This document shows, in pieces, positions 1 through 10,720 of a stretch of DNA of 64,000 bases. The notes under the pieces were generated by a model, which saw only the letters and a list, made by a program, of their open reading frames with translations, searched no databases and was not told the origin of the DNA. Location of the stretch: NCBI GenBank assembly GCA_036172665.1, contig CM069872.1, positions 41,092,101 to 41,156,100 of the forward strand. The letters run 5' to 3'. This DNA comes from Prosopocoilus inquinatus. Taxonomy: Eukaryota; Arthropoda; Insecta; Coleoptera; Lucanidae. The stretch's first letter is position 1; every line of letters starts with the position of its first letter. Position numbers and translations under genes: made by a program.

Positions 1-1380
1 TTAAAGTATAAAATAAATTCACACTGAGTAAACGAAAACAAAAATAAACATCAATCAATTAATGATTGAAAATAAAACCAAATCAAATAAAATCAAACAA
101 ATGATGGTAAATGTTAAAAAAGAAAAACAAAACGAGTGAAATTTATTATAAGAAAATACAAAGCTCGATCATGGATTATATTGAAAATTAAATTAAATAA
201 AGTAAAATGAGGAGGTAAGAAACAAAAGATGATCGTTGACGAAGATGAGACTAAAAGAAAAATGCTGTAAATTAACATAAAATCAAATCGAATCAAGAGC
301 ACTGGCGAATTTATAATTGAAAGTTTGAATAAAAGAGAATCAAACTGAAATCGAATCGAGAACAGAAAAAAGACGATCGGCGTATAATAAAAAAAATAAA
401 ATAAAATAAAATAAAGACAAATAGAGTAATAAATTGTCACGATTTAAGAAAATACTTCAAATCTCCATTAAACATAATTAGTACAACTGCACTTGCGGTT
501 TTTTTTAGAAAAATAATTAAAATCTGAACTGAGTCGATGGAACTTTTCATTTTCTTACAAGGGTTGGATGGCTTAAAATTGGTTGGAAACCCCTGCTCGG
601 TATCAGAATTTATACCGTTAAATACAAATAGCTCGAAAGCTACTCGTTTTATACATATAAGCGTTCACGAATCTACTTCTTTGGCATTTGGTTTAAAATT
701 GAAAACATTTTGTTTAACAAGCACGTTACTAAAAAGGTTAAATTTATCCCACTGGCAAGTAACCGTCACATTACCAATCAATTGAAAAAACGGACCTAAA
801 ATAATTTTAAGTCTACATCCAATAACCTTATCAGATTTTTCAGTTTTAGTTTGTTTTTAAATACATGATATCTTTAAAATATATTAACATTTTGTTACGT
901 AAAAAACGATTCATTACATTAGTTTTCATCTCTATTTTCATTCGTTGCATTTCTTGTATCACCCTGTACTTATAAAACCTTATAAAACCTATATCCTAAA
1001 TTTTGTATGTTTTTTTCTTTTAATGCGTTTTATTTCCATATTGTTTTGCATAAAAAAAAAAAATAATTTTGCAAACAAAGAGATAACTGCATTTCAACTT
1101 AAGAAATTATTCACAAAATTGATGCAATCTAATAAAATGCGGAGATTATAGTGAATGCATCACTTCTGTCGATTAATAAAAAAGATATTTACGTAACTAA
1201 CTTAAGCACGCACGTGAATAATGATAAATCACGTAGAGTAATATTTCTTAAAGATGTTTACAATTACATGGAAATAAATGTGTACATGTAGAAAAGAGCA
1301 ACACGTTTAGAAAGCAAAATGTTTGCAGCGACGTTTTGAACTTAACACCAACTTGCATTAAATAAATTATATTAGTATCA
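1..1380. other. AT-rich, purine-biased non-coding DNA
   Basis: 1-430 is strongly A/G-rich on the plus strand with AAATAAAATAAAATAAAATA near 390-415. Its composition resembles 34.95-36.08 kb. From 430 to 1380 I see no gene. Confidence 0.5.
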
Positions 1381-1945
1381 TAATTTATTTAAAAAAATAA
1401 TAATAATAATAACCGGCAGGTTTTGCAAAACGTCTGAAAGTTTCGAAACCAAAAGCAGTATGTATTTCAATTGCAAAACATCTAAAAGTTTCGAAATCAA
1501 AAATAAAAATTATAGTAGTATCATTAATAAAAGCAATTATTTTACCTTGAATGTCCAATAAAAACAAGTTAGTAAGAAAAGAAAAGGCCCAAGCACAGTT
1601 CTCTAAGGCACACCAGCCTGTAGTAACCCCTTTATCAGCTTATTCAAAAATAATGGTTATTAGTAGTGCGGGCACTTTTCATTTATCAAAAAATAAAATA
1701 AAATAAAAATAAAGCAGATTTTCTATAGAGATATTCTTAAATAAGTTCTACGAGAGAGTAGGTTTACTGGTGGAGCTTGGCTGCAGAAAAGACGACTTTA
1801 ACGTTTGTTCAAAACTAACAGGAAGTCAGTGAAGTGCACACTATGAGTAAAATAAATTAATTCTCATCAAATCATGTAGGATGTAGGGAGATAAATAAAC
1901 TCTTAATTTTATGCACCTAATAGACAACATACAAAGCTTCATTTT
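1381..1945. other. Non-coding, small duplication
   Basis: A ~60-bp unit with TTTGCAAAACGTCTGAAAGT is duplicated at 1421-1500. The RT remnant at 1555-1640 is the only coding trace. Confidence 0.45.
1555..1640 (-). pseudogene. Tiny non-LTR RT remnant
   Basis: The minus strand near 1560-1635 reads LQAGVP, a stop, then RTVLGPFLFLL, resembling the GVPQGSVLGPLLF block of LINE reverse transcriptases. Nothing else of the element is readable. Confidence 0.4.
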
Positions 1946-2655
1946 ACACAGATAAAAATTTTGCGGAGTTTAAGGAGTAAGTAGTTAAACGTTATATATG
2001 TGTTACTAAAAGAGTAAAAATTTCACCTAAAATAGTAAAAGCTATTTTTTTATTTTGTCAAAGTAACTCCATTTGATGTATATTTAACTACTTGTATAGT
2101 AGTTATAAATTTTGAATATACGAAACGGATAAATATCACCACATATTACACTTTTGCGGGGTTGAAAATAAATTTATCATATTTATGTGTTAAAATATTT
2201 CTGAATCGGTGAGCATGTAACTCATTTTAGGAGAAAAATATTATTTCAACAACAAAATGGTATTAAAAAGTTCCAAAAGCATTCTGTTATACATTCATGT
2301 GTTAGAGTCTCACCTAAAAATTAAAATGTAACACTTATAGGTAGTTAACCTGATAAATGGTTAAGTTGGTAACACCATTAAAGTGTAATATTAACACCGT
2401 TCAAGTGCAAAATATAACTTCAACTCCCTAAAAGAATATTTATAACACCCGTAAAATGTAATTTTAAAACCATTAAAAGTGTAACTGCAACTCCTTGAAA
2501 GAATAATTTCAACATCTTTGTGTAGTCAAACTAACACCTTTCACTCCTTCAAATTTTTACATTTTTGTGTTTAACTACTTGTGCAAATGGACGCGAGTGA
2601 AGTACGAAAAAGAGTTAAACCGGTATTAAATCTAACACCGCATTTTTATCTGTGT
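1946..2655. mobile_element. TIR element with internal AACACC...GTGTAA subrepeats
   Basis: Ends ACACAGATAAAAATTTTGCGG (1946-1966) and its near complement (2638-2655). The interior holds several diverged copies of a ~45-bp unit with AACACC, AAAGTGTAA and CAACTCC. No coding capacity. It is flanked by a similar sequence on both sides (1913-1932 and 2658-2677). Confidence 0.65.
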
Positions 2656-2901
2656 AGGCACCTAATAAACAACATACATAATTAGCTTACGTTAATATAT
2701 CTAGACGTTTAATATTTCGTTTCATTAGATATGTAACCACGCAGATTGCTGATTATTATTTATATTCTTTCAATTGGAATTATGTCTTCTGTTTTCAGTT
2801 GTGTGTATAGTACGAGTATATCATATTTAATATCATTTTAGGGCGAAGGCTTAATCTAAACAACATTGAATTATTTCTCTGAATCTCTCTCTGTCTCTAT
2901 A

Positions 2902-4930
2902 CAGTGTGTCCACGGATCGACTTGACAAGAGGAAAGACTTTTTAATATCAACTTTACGCAAAAAAGTTATTCTTTACAAAAAGTTCTGCTCTTCGAGAAA
3001 TTTCAGAAGCAATGATTAAATTTAAATTTTGAACTACAGTCTGCTTAAAAAATCCAAAGTGTCTTAATTTTATGTTAATTTACGTTGCAGAAATCAAAGT
3101 AATGTTTTCATTTTCGCAAAGAATGTATTTATTATTTCTGCTGACTAAGCAACTTCAAAAATCACACACACTTGTTTGTTGACTAAAGGCTGTCTAAAAT
3201 ATTCACATATCTGAATTTATAGAAAGAATAAAGCTTTGTTGTTATCGATTCGCGTTCCGTGTAAAAACATTTTGAAATACAGAGTGCCTCAAAATTACGT
3301 ATGTATTTTTGAAGGGTTTTTCTATTGTCGGATTTACTGCTAATAGTATTTTCTAGTATTTTCTCCGATGCCGTCACAGTGGCGGCGATGAGGTTTTAAC
3401 CCCCGCCCCTCCCCGCGCCGCATTTACTCAATCATACGGGTAACTAAAATTTAATTTAAATTTAATATTATTGTTTTTACGTTGACTTCAAATGTTACTT
3501 TACGTAAAAAAATTGCAATTTTTTTTAATCACGCTTGAATTTTAAGTATTAAGAAAAGTAGAGGGCCTTTGGAGTCGGGGGCACGACGGGGTCTGCAGGG
3601 GCCTTATCGCCGGCACTGCCCCTTCACATCCAATACCGCTTTCGTCAATTTTTTAAAGCGATCGGAATGAGACATTACCAATTCCATAACGTTTTTATGA
3701 AATAAACGCGTTCTTCCTTAGGCAACATTCTTCCTAATAATCATGCTAAGTATTAAAACTTACCTGATAAAAATATCTGTTGTTCTACAGGGTGTTCTTT
3801 TACTGTGTGCAAATAAAAAAAGAAACCTCAGTACAAGTACGCGAAATGCTACCTTCTGCGGGTATTTTTTGGTGGCTACCGTATCGTAGCCCAAAAATTT
3901 CGGATGGACCACTTGTTTGGAACTATTGAAGTGTGCAAGAAAGATAGGAAGGTCAACTTCGCCTTCCTCTGGGTGTGAACACGTCCACCGATAACGCACT
4001 CGATGTTCAACGCAGAGTTTCGTAAGAGTAATCACTGATATCGTTTAGTATTTTATTTAAAATTTTAATTCACTGAGCGAAGTGATATGTATTACGATAT
4101 CAACTATCTACGAATAAATCCGAAAATTTATGCACCAATTAGGCGGGCCCTTTTACTCATTCCTTCACCCTTTTACGTAAATAAACTTTTGCTGCAATCT
4201 CGCTATTAGCTATGAAAGTATTACTACTTACGGTCCTTCGAAACAAAGGAAATGTAAAATTTTTATAAGACTTTTAAAAATAATATGGAATGAGAAATTA
4301 TAATTTGTTTGTACCTCGCTTTTAATTTGTTCGGCAATTACGAACCGCAGCTTCTTGAATTGCACTAGATTTTAATTTAATACTTAAACTTGTAATTACT
4401 TGCAGAGAAGTTAATTTAAATTGTAAACGTTTCGACGTACCAGCTGATCGCAGCGGCGCTGAGTTACGTTGTTCCTACTCGAGTTTCAGTAAAGCACTGA
4501 CCCTGGCCTACTTCGGCTACAGGTCGTAATTGAAGAGGCGGCCACGTTCCACTTTTAGCTATGCCAGCGGTTCTCAAACGGTTTAGTGAAAATCTGCCAC
4601 TGCATTTTTCTCGAAAACTATTGCATCTATGTTAAGAACATATGAGTTCAATCGTTGCCATTCATGGTGATATATTGCAGGTTTAAATATTTGCACACAG
4701 CGAAACGGTTTCTCGAAAAGCGTTTCATAATAAATACATTAGTTTGATTTCTGCAATACAAAATTTAGAAATTTTGAATTTTTTAGACAGACTGTAGTTC
4801 AAAATTTAAATTTAAGCTTTGTTTTTGGAGTTTCTTGACAAGCAGAACTTTTTGTAAAGAATAATTTTTTTGCGTAAAGTTGATATTAAAAAAGTGTTTC
4901 CACTCGTCAAGTCGATCCGTGGACACACTG
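2902..4930. mobile_element. 2.0-kb element with ~195-bp inverted ends
   Basis: The left arm (2902-3100) starts CAGTGTGTCCACGGATCGAC. The right arm (4730-4930) is its reverse complement at roughly 80-85% by eye. TA lies at both borders. The interior (3100-4730) has a GC-rich patch near 3380-3420 and 3570-3625 and no recognisable transposase, so it is probably a non-autonomous DNA transposon. Confidence 0.7.
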
Positions 4931-5499
4931 TACTTGTTGTATTTAATATTCCATCTAATAAAGACATTGAAAATCCCGTTCGTTTTGTTAGACCCGCTGA
5001 GCTTTATGACTTAAACATACCCTTGTACCCCGCATCATTTTTGACTCCCACTTAATAATTTATTAAGAATTTATAAATATTACGGACGAATCATACGCAT
5101 CGCCTTTCAGTAATACGGTTGAAACATTGTAGATTGCTAACTATTTTTTTTTACTTCTAATAAAGTTAATTAACTGTATTCCAATTTAATCTCGGTTGTA
5201 AAATCACAACACATTTTTAGTTTCTATTGTAATCATTCTTTTCTCTTCTGGCTGTTTTAAATTTCAATGAAACAGTCTGCGTATAACACACCTATTATAC
5301 CCCAATTGTTATTACTAATTTTATGAGCGATTTTATCGACTCTTTATTTAATCCTGTATCTCACGTGATCTACGACAGTTACAAAGATTCATGAAGCCCT
5401 TAGTCGACGATCCTGTGGAAATTTAATGCTCAATTTAAATACTTAATGCTGCTGCAGTTCTACCATTTGGTACAATCAGTTTTGAAGACTCTGTATAAG
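4931..5499. other. No feature seen
   Basis: AT-rich sequence with no conserved-looking frame. Confidence 0.4.
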
Positions 5500-5640
5500 T
5501 AGAGTCTAGGATAATTCGCTGCCGCCGATTTGCCATAGCCAATTCATCGTCGCCGATTCGCCGTAGGTACAATTCGCCGTCGGCAAACTCGCCTTCGGCA
5601 AATTCGCCGTCGGTAAATTTGCCGTCAGCGATTGAAGTTT
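5500..5640 (+). repeat. Minisatellite, AATTCGCCGTCGG-like units
   Basis: About eight diverged copies of a 12-17-bp unit around TTCGCCGTCGGCAAA. GC-rich against an AT-rich background. Open frames here are by-products of the periodicity. Confidence 0.7.
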
Positions 5641-5652
5641 TAAATACAGGTA

Positions 5653-5763
5653 CAGTCGTGCGCAACTTAAGTGCTACAATTTGATATTTCTGTGAGCCTT
5701 GTAGCATAGGATCCTAAGGGTGAGGTTTGAGTGCAGGAAGTCCATTAAAGTTGCGCACGACTG
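5653..5763. mobile_element. 111-bp MITE
   Basis: Perfect 16-bp inverted ends CAGTCGTGCGCAACTT, flanked by TA at 5651-5652 and 5764-5765. Size and TA sites suggest a Tc1/mariner-derived MITE. Confidence 0.75.
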
Positions 5764-6295
5764 TACATGTCCAGATAATAATATACGATAATTATACGTA
5801 AATAAAATAAAAAAGCTAGGATATTTAATGGAAAATAAAATAATGTCATTAATTAAAATGATACATAGATAAAGAAACAGACAACATTTTTTGTTCCGCC
5901 AGTTTTTCTCATTCCGCAGGATTTGCAAAATCCCTCAATTTTTTTAAAATATTTTCAGATTGTGCTCAAAATTATATTCATTTTCATATAAGTCGAAATC
6001 ACTACACATCAAAAATCGACTGCTTTCGAGATTTTGACTTATCAAAGCTCGTTATTTAAAATTACAAAAAAATTGGGGGTTTCATTAAAAAAAATTATAA
6101 TTATGATTGTGCACCAACAGCACCAATTTGTTCGTAATTTTGTGTCTTCCGATGATCGTAGTGTAATTAAGAATTTATTTTAGTTTGAAATAGAAAAATA
6201 ATAGTACAGTCGATTTTAATTTACTTGAAACGTACTGAAATTATAGTTATTTTCATTAAATTCGTTGGTATAAATATATAAATAAAGCAATAACA

Positions 6296-6410
6296 TGCGA
6301 CGGCGAATTGGGCGGACGGTAAAATGGGTCGACGGCGAATTGGTTCTACGACGAATTGTCGACGGTGAATAGACGACGGCGAGTCGGCGACGGCGAATCG
6401 TCCCATCCCC
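6296..6410 (-). repeat. Minisatellite, reverse-oriented copy of the 5.5-kb unit
   Basis: Repeats of CGACGGCGAATT with variable spacers, the reverse complement of the units at 5500-5640. Confidence 0.7.
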
Positions 6411-6448
6411 GTATAAGTATGCTTTTGCTTTGTCAATCAAATGCAGAG

Positions 6449-6620
6449 TTTAACCGGATAGAATTATAAATGGAAAAGCACTCATCGTTTCACTATCTGT
6501 TGACAGCTTCATCAGGAGTAAAACGTTGAGTGCTTTTCCATTTACAATTCTGTCCGGTTAAAGATTAAAAACTTTTTACTTACAATTTTCATCGAACTAG
6601 AGTCAGCTTCAATTAGTTTT
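6449..6620. repeat. Palindromic repeat with hammerhead-like core, copy 1
   Basis: Inverted arms 6449-6490 and 6520-6562 (TTTAACCGGA, then AAATGGAAAAGCACTCA), followed by a tail ACTTACAATTTTCATCG (about 6577-6593). On the minus strand the centre reads ACTC-CTGATGA, a 6-bp helix II, then GAAACGAT-GAGT; ACTC and GAGT can pair as helix I. It shares its tail with the repeat at 29047. Confidence 0.6.
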
Positions 6621-8596
6621 TTTTTTGTATTAAAATTAGAACTACTCAGATAAAATCTAATTAATTAAGTAAGTAACTTATGTTGCTAAGATTTTTTTTC
6701 TACTTTCTTCGTCTGCTCACTCACCTGTTTTCAGAAACGAAAGCAAAAAGGCGCGTAAATTATATCGGGTTGTAGAAACGCGTGGCAGGCTCCATTAATT
6801 TTTTCCGTTCATTTATAATCCCGGAGCGGCTGCGCCACGAAATGAGTTGCTCTTTTTTAATAAATCGACTAATTAATAAAGAGCCGTCCAGGAATGCCTG
6901 TATCGGTTACTCCGGTGCGCGACTGCCCAAAAAATTGATCTATCCTAGGCCTTCCCCGGGTACAACAAAAGAGCCGTCGCGTGCTGCAGCAACCCTAATG
7001 GAATGGGAATCGCCTGGGCCCAGGCGAAATTCGTGACGAATTTTGATTGATTCGAAACGTTTCGCCAATTTGGGAAACGAAGTTGGCAAATGTTGATGGA
7101 CGACACCTGTTTAGGTCATTAAATCATCGTTAAGTCAACGAATTCTTTAAAATTAATTTGTCATGCCTTCATATTAAATAAAACAAAAAAAAACCTTTTT
7201 AAGTTAGATCACAACTTTTTTTTTTATTTCAATTTTTATCTTATTCTGTGCATTCTTGATTTTATCACCAAATATTTTGGATGAATTTGGTGATTGATAT
7301 CTAATAAATAAAAATGGTGAATTTTAGCAGGTGGATGATTACGATTTTCGCTTAGCTCTAATCGCGGCGGCATTAAAACCACATAAATAGTATCTGTGTT
7401 TGTAGTTTCGTTGTGTTGCGGTGGCAGTGTGGAGGTGATATCCGGGAGAATCCGGGCGCGAGTGATATTGATCCGGTGGATCCGGTCAGCGCGACCAATC
7501 CGGCTCCGGCACGCCCAGGACTACCGTTACAGGATAATAATAAACCCCGACTGTACAATCGCTCCTGAACACACACGGGCTCGCACAAAAACACGCTCTC
7601 ATTATTGCAGGAAAAATTGAAAAATAAATTTCCCTTCCACGACACCTTTTTTCGTCTGAAATTTTTACGCATTATATTCCTACAGGATTTTTGTATTTCT
7701 TGCGGGAGTAAATGCAGGTGAAAACATTTAATTACAATCTATTTATGTACAAGATTTGGTTTTCGACTTCTTGAATAATTAAGTTGCCTGTACTGTAAAT
7801 TGTATCAAAAATAAAATCGCGTCAAAAATGGTACGTGTTCTCTCTCAGGAAGAAAGAAAATCTTGTTACAAAGACAGTACGCCTACTTAAGCGTTGTTAA
7901 GTAGGCAGTATATGGAAAACTATTTGATTATTAATTTTACGGAAAAGGTGTCTCTCTTTACAAAAAAAATTCTGCAAATTTCAAATTCAAATTTCAGGTA
8001 GCATGTAGAGGGTAGTAAAACTTAGAAAAAATAAAAATTACATTTAACTTTGTACATCTTACTAATAAATAGTTATCTCTTATACCTATTCATTAAAATG
8101 TTTATAAGCTTTTCGTTTCTTAACTCTCTGTTGCAACATTTTGATGATTTGATTAATATCAATGGTTTTTTACTCTTTGCAAAATGCATATTTCATAACG
8201 TATATGTACCACGTATATGACTGGTAAATTTTAAAGTAAGATGGTATGATTATATGTAAGTTTTAAAAGGAAAATAAAGAAAAACTTTTTTCCAAGAAAT
8301 TAATAACATAATAGTTATCCAAAAGCAGGCAAATTAACTAAACACGGTAATTACTGTAGGAATTGAACCAAATCTTGTACAAGAAATAGGATAGTCTAAA
8401 CTCCCTTTATAAAATTGTTGTTTGCATTATTCTATAGTCTCGACCCTTTCTGTTATTAAAAATAACCTTCTTATTAATCGACACTGTGTAATAATTCATT
8501 TGTTTTTGTGAGAACAATTTGGTTATTTATTTCGAAATAGCCACGCCCCATTTTTTAGATTTCTTAGAGAAAAAAAAGATTTTACAAGCCATTTAA
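6621..8596. other. Non-coding with GC-rich blocks
   Basis: Two GC-rich blocks (6760-7050 and 7370-7570) contrast with the AT-rich surroundings and may be conserved regulatory DNA or decayed repeats. 7877-7910 is a short palindrome (CGCCTACTTAA / TTAAGTAGGC). No gene recognised. Confidence 0.35.
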
Positions 8597-8642
8597 AGCT
8601 ACATATCACGGGAAATTATTTTTCCCGTAATATGCAGCTTTT
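8597..8642. repeat. Short palindrome
   Basis: AAAGCTACATATCACGGGAA and its near complement form a ~20-bp-arm hairpin. Confidence 0.55.
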
Positions 8643-8670
8643 ATAAAACAAATGACAATCGAAAACCTAG

Positions 8671-9020
8671 GAAATGATTGTCAACTTTGTGATTTTAAAT
8701 GCAACACCCAATATATTTCGTTTGGTGTTAAGTTTGAAATTATTTTTATTTTGGTACGTTTTTAATAATTTGTTTTATATGTTAATTTTTCTGCCTTATA
8801 AAATGTATCAGATGAGCAATCTTTTTTTTTTAATTGTAATTAATCTTGTCTCGCAGAGTAAAATTCCTATCAATGTAAAGTCTGCTAAAGTGAATCCAAA
8901 AATATGAAACCAAATGCAGACAAACTAATTTATTTTCGGAATTATGAAACATGATATTTTTCTTAATTCGAGGAAATATACTGGGTGTTTCATTGACATT
9001 GACAAAATTCATAATCATTT
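8671..9020. mobile_element. 350-bp TIR element (MITE-like)
   Basis: Inverted ends of ~50 bp (8672-8721 and 8970-9019), each with ATGATTGTCAA/AATGCAACACCC-like wording. Because of the inversion both ends translate into similar short peptides. No transposase. Confidence 0.6.
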
Positions 9021-9204
9021 GTATGGTTTTCGATTTCTGTCATTTTTAAATTTTTTTAGTAAAATCTGGCGATGCAAGTAAATCATTAAAACTTTTTTAT
9101 CTAACATTTTTAGTATGTCTAATAATAATACAAATCTAAATGAAAACCCGGAACATTTCTGGTGCTATTCAGAAGTACTTGAATTTAACCATTCAAAAAT
9201 TTAA

Positions 9205-9391
9205 GGCCGATTTCATAATAGGACTTTAAATTTAAAGTTACTTTAACCTTAAAAAAAACATTTGTTTCCCTGTTCTTAAAGTGACTTTAAGGAAGCTTTA
9301 ATTTACGGTCACTTTTTAAGAATAGGGAAACAATTTTTTTTTCTTAGGTTAAAGTAACTTTAAATTTAAAGTCCTATTATGAAGTCGGCCC
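9205..9391. mobile_element. Foldback element, TTTAAATTTAAAGT family, copy 1
   Basis: Arms of ~85 bp, from GGCCGATTTCATAATAGGAC to its complement ending at 9391, spaced by a short A/T core. Extreme self-complementarity and no coding. Confidence 0.7.
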
Positions 9392-9560
9392 TAGAGTTAA
9401 AGAACACTTTAAAGGGAGGAGTTATTTAGAAAGCAAATTTAAATAACTTTAACCCTTTAATTTTAATACTTACATTAAAATTTGAAACGTTAAAACGAGA
9501 ATGCGATCCTGGGCGGTTCTTTAATTTTTAATTTAGGTCCGATTTCGTAATCGAACTAAT

Positions 9561-9684
9561 GACCGTTTTCATAATCAAACTTTAAGGAAGCTTTAATTTA
9601 AAGTCACTTTAAGAATAGGGCAGCAAATGTATTTTTTTTAGATTAAAGTAACTTTAAATTTAAAGTCCTTTTATGAAATGGGCC
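9561..9684. mobile_element. Foldback element, TTTAAATTTAAAGT family, copy 2 (shorter)
   Basis: Starts GACCGTTTTCATAATC and ends TTATGAAATGGGCCC. It matches the right half of copy 1 with an internal deletion. Confidence 0.6.
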
Positions 9685-9699
9685 CTAAGTGACTTTACA

Positions 9700-10569
9700 A
9701 TAAAAGTCACGATCTGATGTGTAAATAACTTATGTTTTCGCATTTTTGTCTTTTTTTTGGACATATGACTGTGATTTTAACTTTAAAGCCTCCTTTAGTT
9801 AAATTTAAATTTGTTTTGTTTATAGCACCATTATTTATAACAAGAAAGCTTTTGGAGTTTAGCAATACCAAGGGGGTTGTAAAAATTTCGCTAAACGTCC
9901 GTTCGACTATAAGTGGAATAGCGGCAATTCGCGATCAACGCAAAGCATCAACATCAACCTAGCTTAGATTGGCGGGTTATTTACAACCCATTTGGAACCG
10001 ATGCGATTGAATACTATTCGTAAAAAGATATGGAAGAAATTTAAGAAAGCGGTTGCTATTTTCGTTTATAAAAAAATGCAAGCCACAATTAAAAGAGTCG
10101 ATGGTAAAAAATATTTGTAATAGTTCTTCTTCAACGTTCAAGAGAGTTTCATTTTCAAATTCCATCGCCACCGTTTCTGAATCATAAAATGGCTTGTTAA
10201 CTGCTTCAATACCATTAAAATTATCAATTTCCGAATTGTCAAAACTATTATTAGTTTCAGAGTAGTAATTCCGTATCTGTCAAAAATTTCCTACGGGAAC
10301 TCTAGGCGCTGTTTTGAAAATAGTTTCATCTTTAAATTCAATTGTCCTTGTTTCTAAAACGTAGGATAGCGTTTTAACTGCTTCAGTACCATCCAAAATT
10401 GTCAATTTCCGATTTATCATAATCATTATCACTTTCAGAGTAATTCTTTGTCTATCAAAAATTTCTTTCAGGACACAAAAAATGATTAAGCTTATTATCG
10501 TAATAAAAAAAGTTACATGATTTTCACAGTACCAAATTAGCTTGTGATACATTTTACATTCGTTTATTT
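9700..10569. other. No gene seen
   Basis: The stretch 10080-10440 has two loosely similar blocks (TTTCATTTTCAAATTC and TTTCATCTTTAAATTC), suggesting an old ~230-bp duplication. Confidence 0.35.
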
Positions 10570-10720
10570 AAGCTGGATTTCATACATAATTAAAGTCGGG
10601 ATTAAATGTAATGGTTAATTAGACTGTGACACACAAAATGCTATACGTTATAATAGGTGTTGTATTCTAACTCATCATTAAATTTAATCTTGACTTAAAT
10701 TATTTATGAAATCCAGCCTT
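10570..10720. mobile_element. 151-bp foldback MITE
   Basis: Arms of ~45 bp: AAGCTGGATTTCATACATAA and its complement ending at 10720. Confidence 0.65.

Noticed and set aside
5435..5707. Repeat protein with (F/L)ADGE units
   Set aside because: Translation of the minisatellite; not conserved in the opposed array at 6.3 kb.
8674..9018. Two similar small proteins on opposite strands
   Set aside because: Similarity arises because both lie in the inverted arms of one TIR element.
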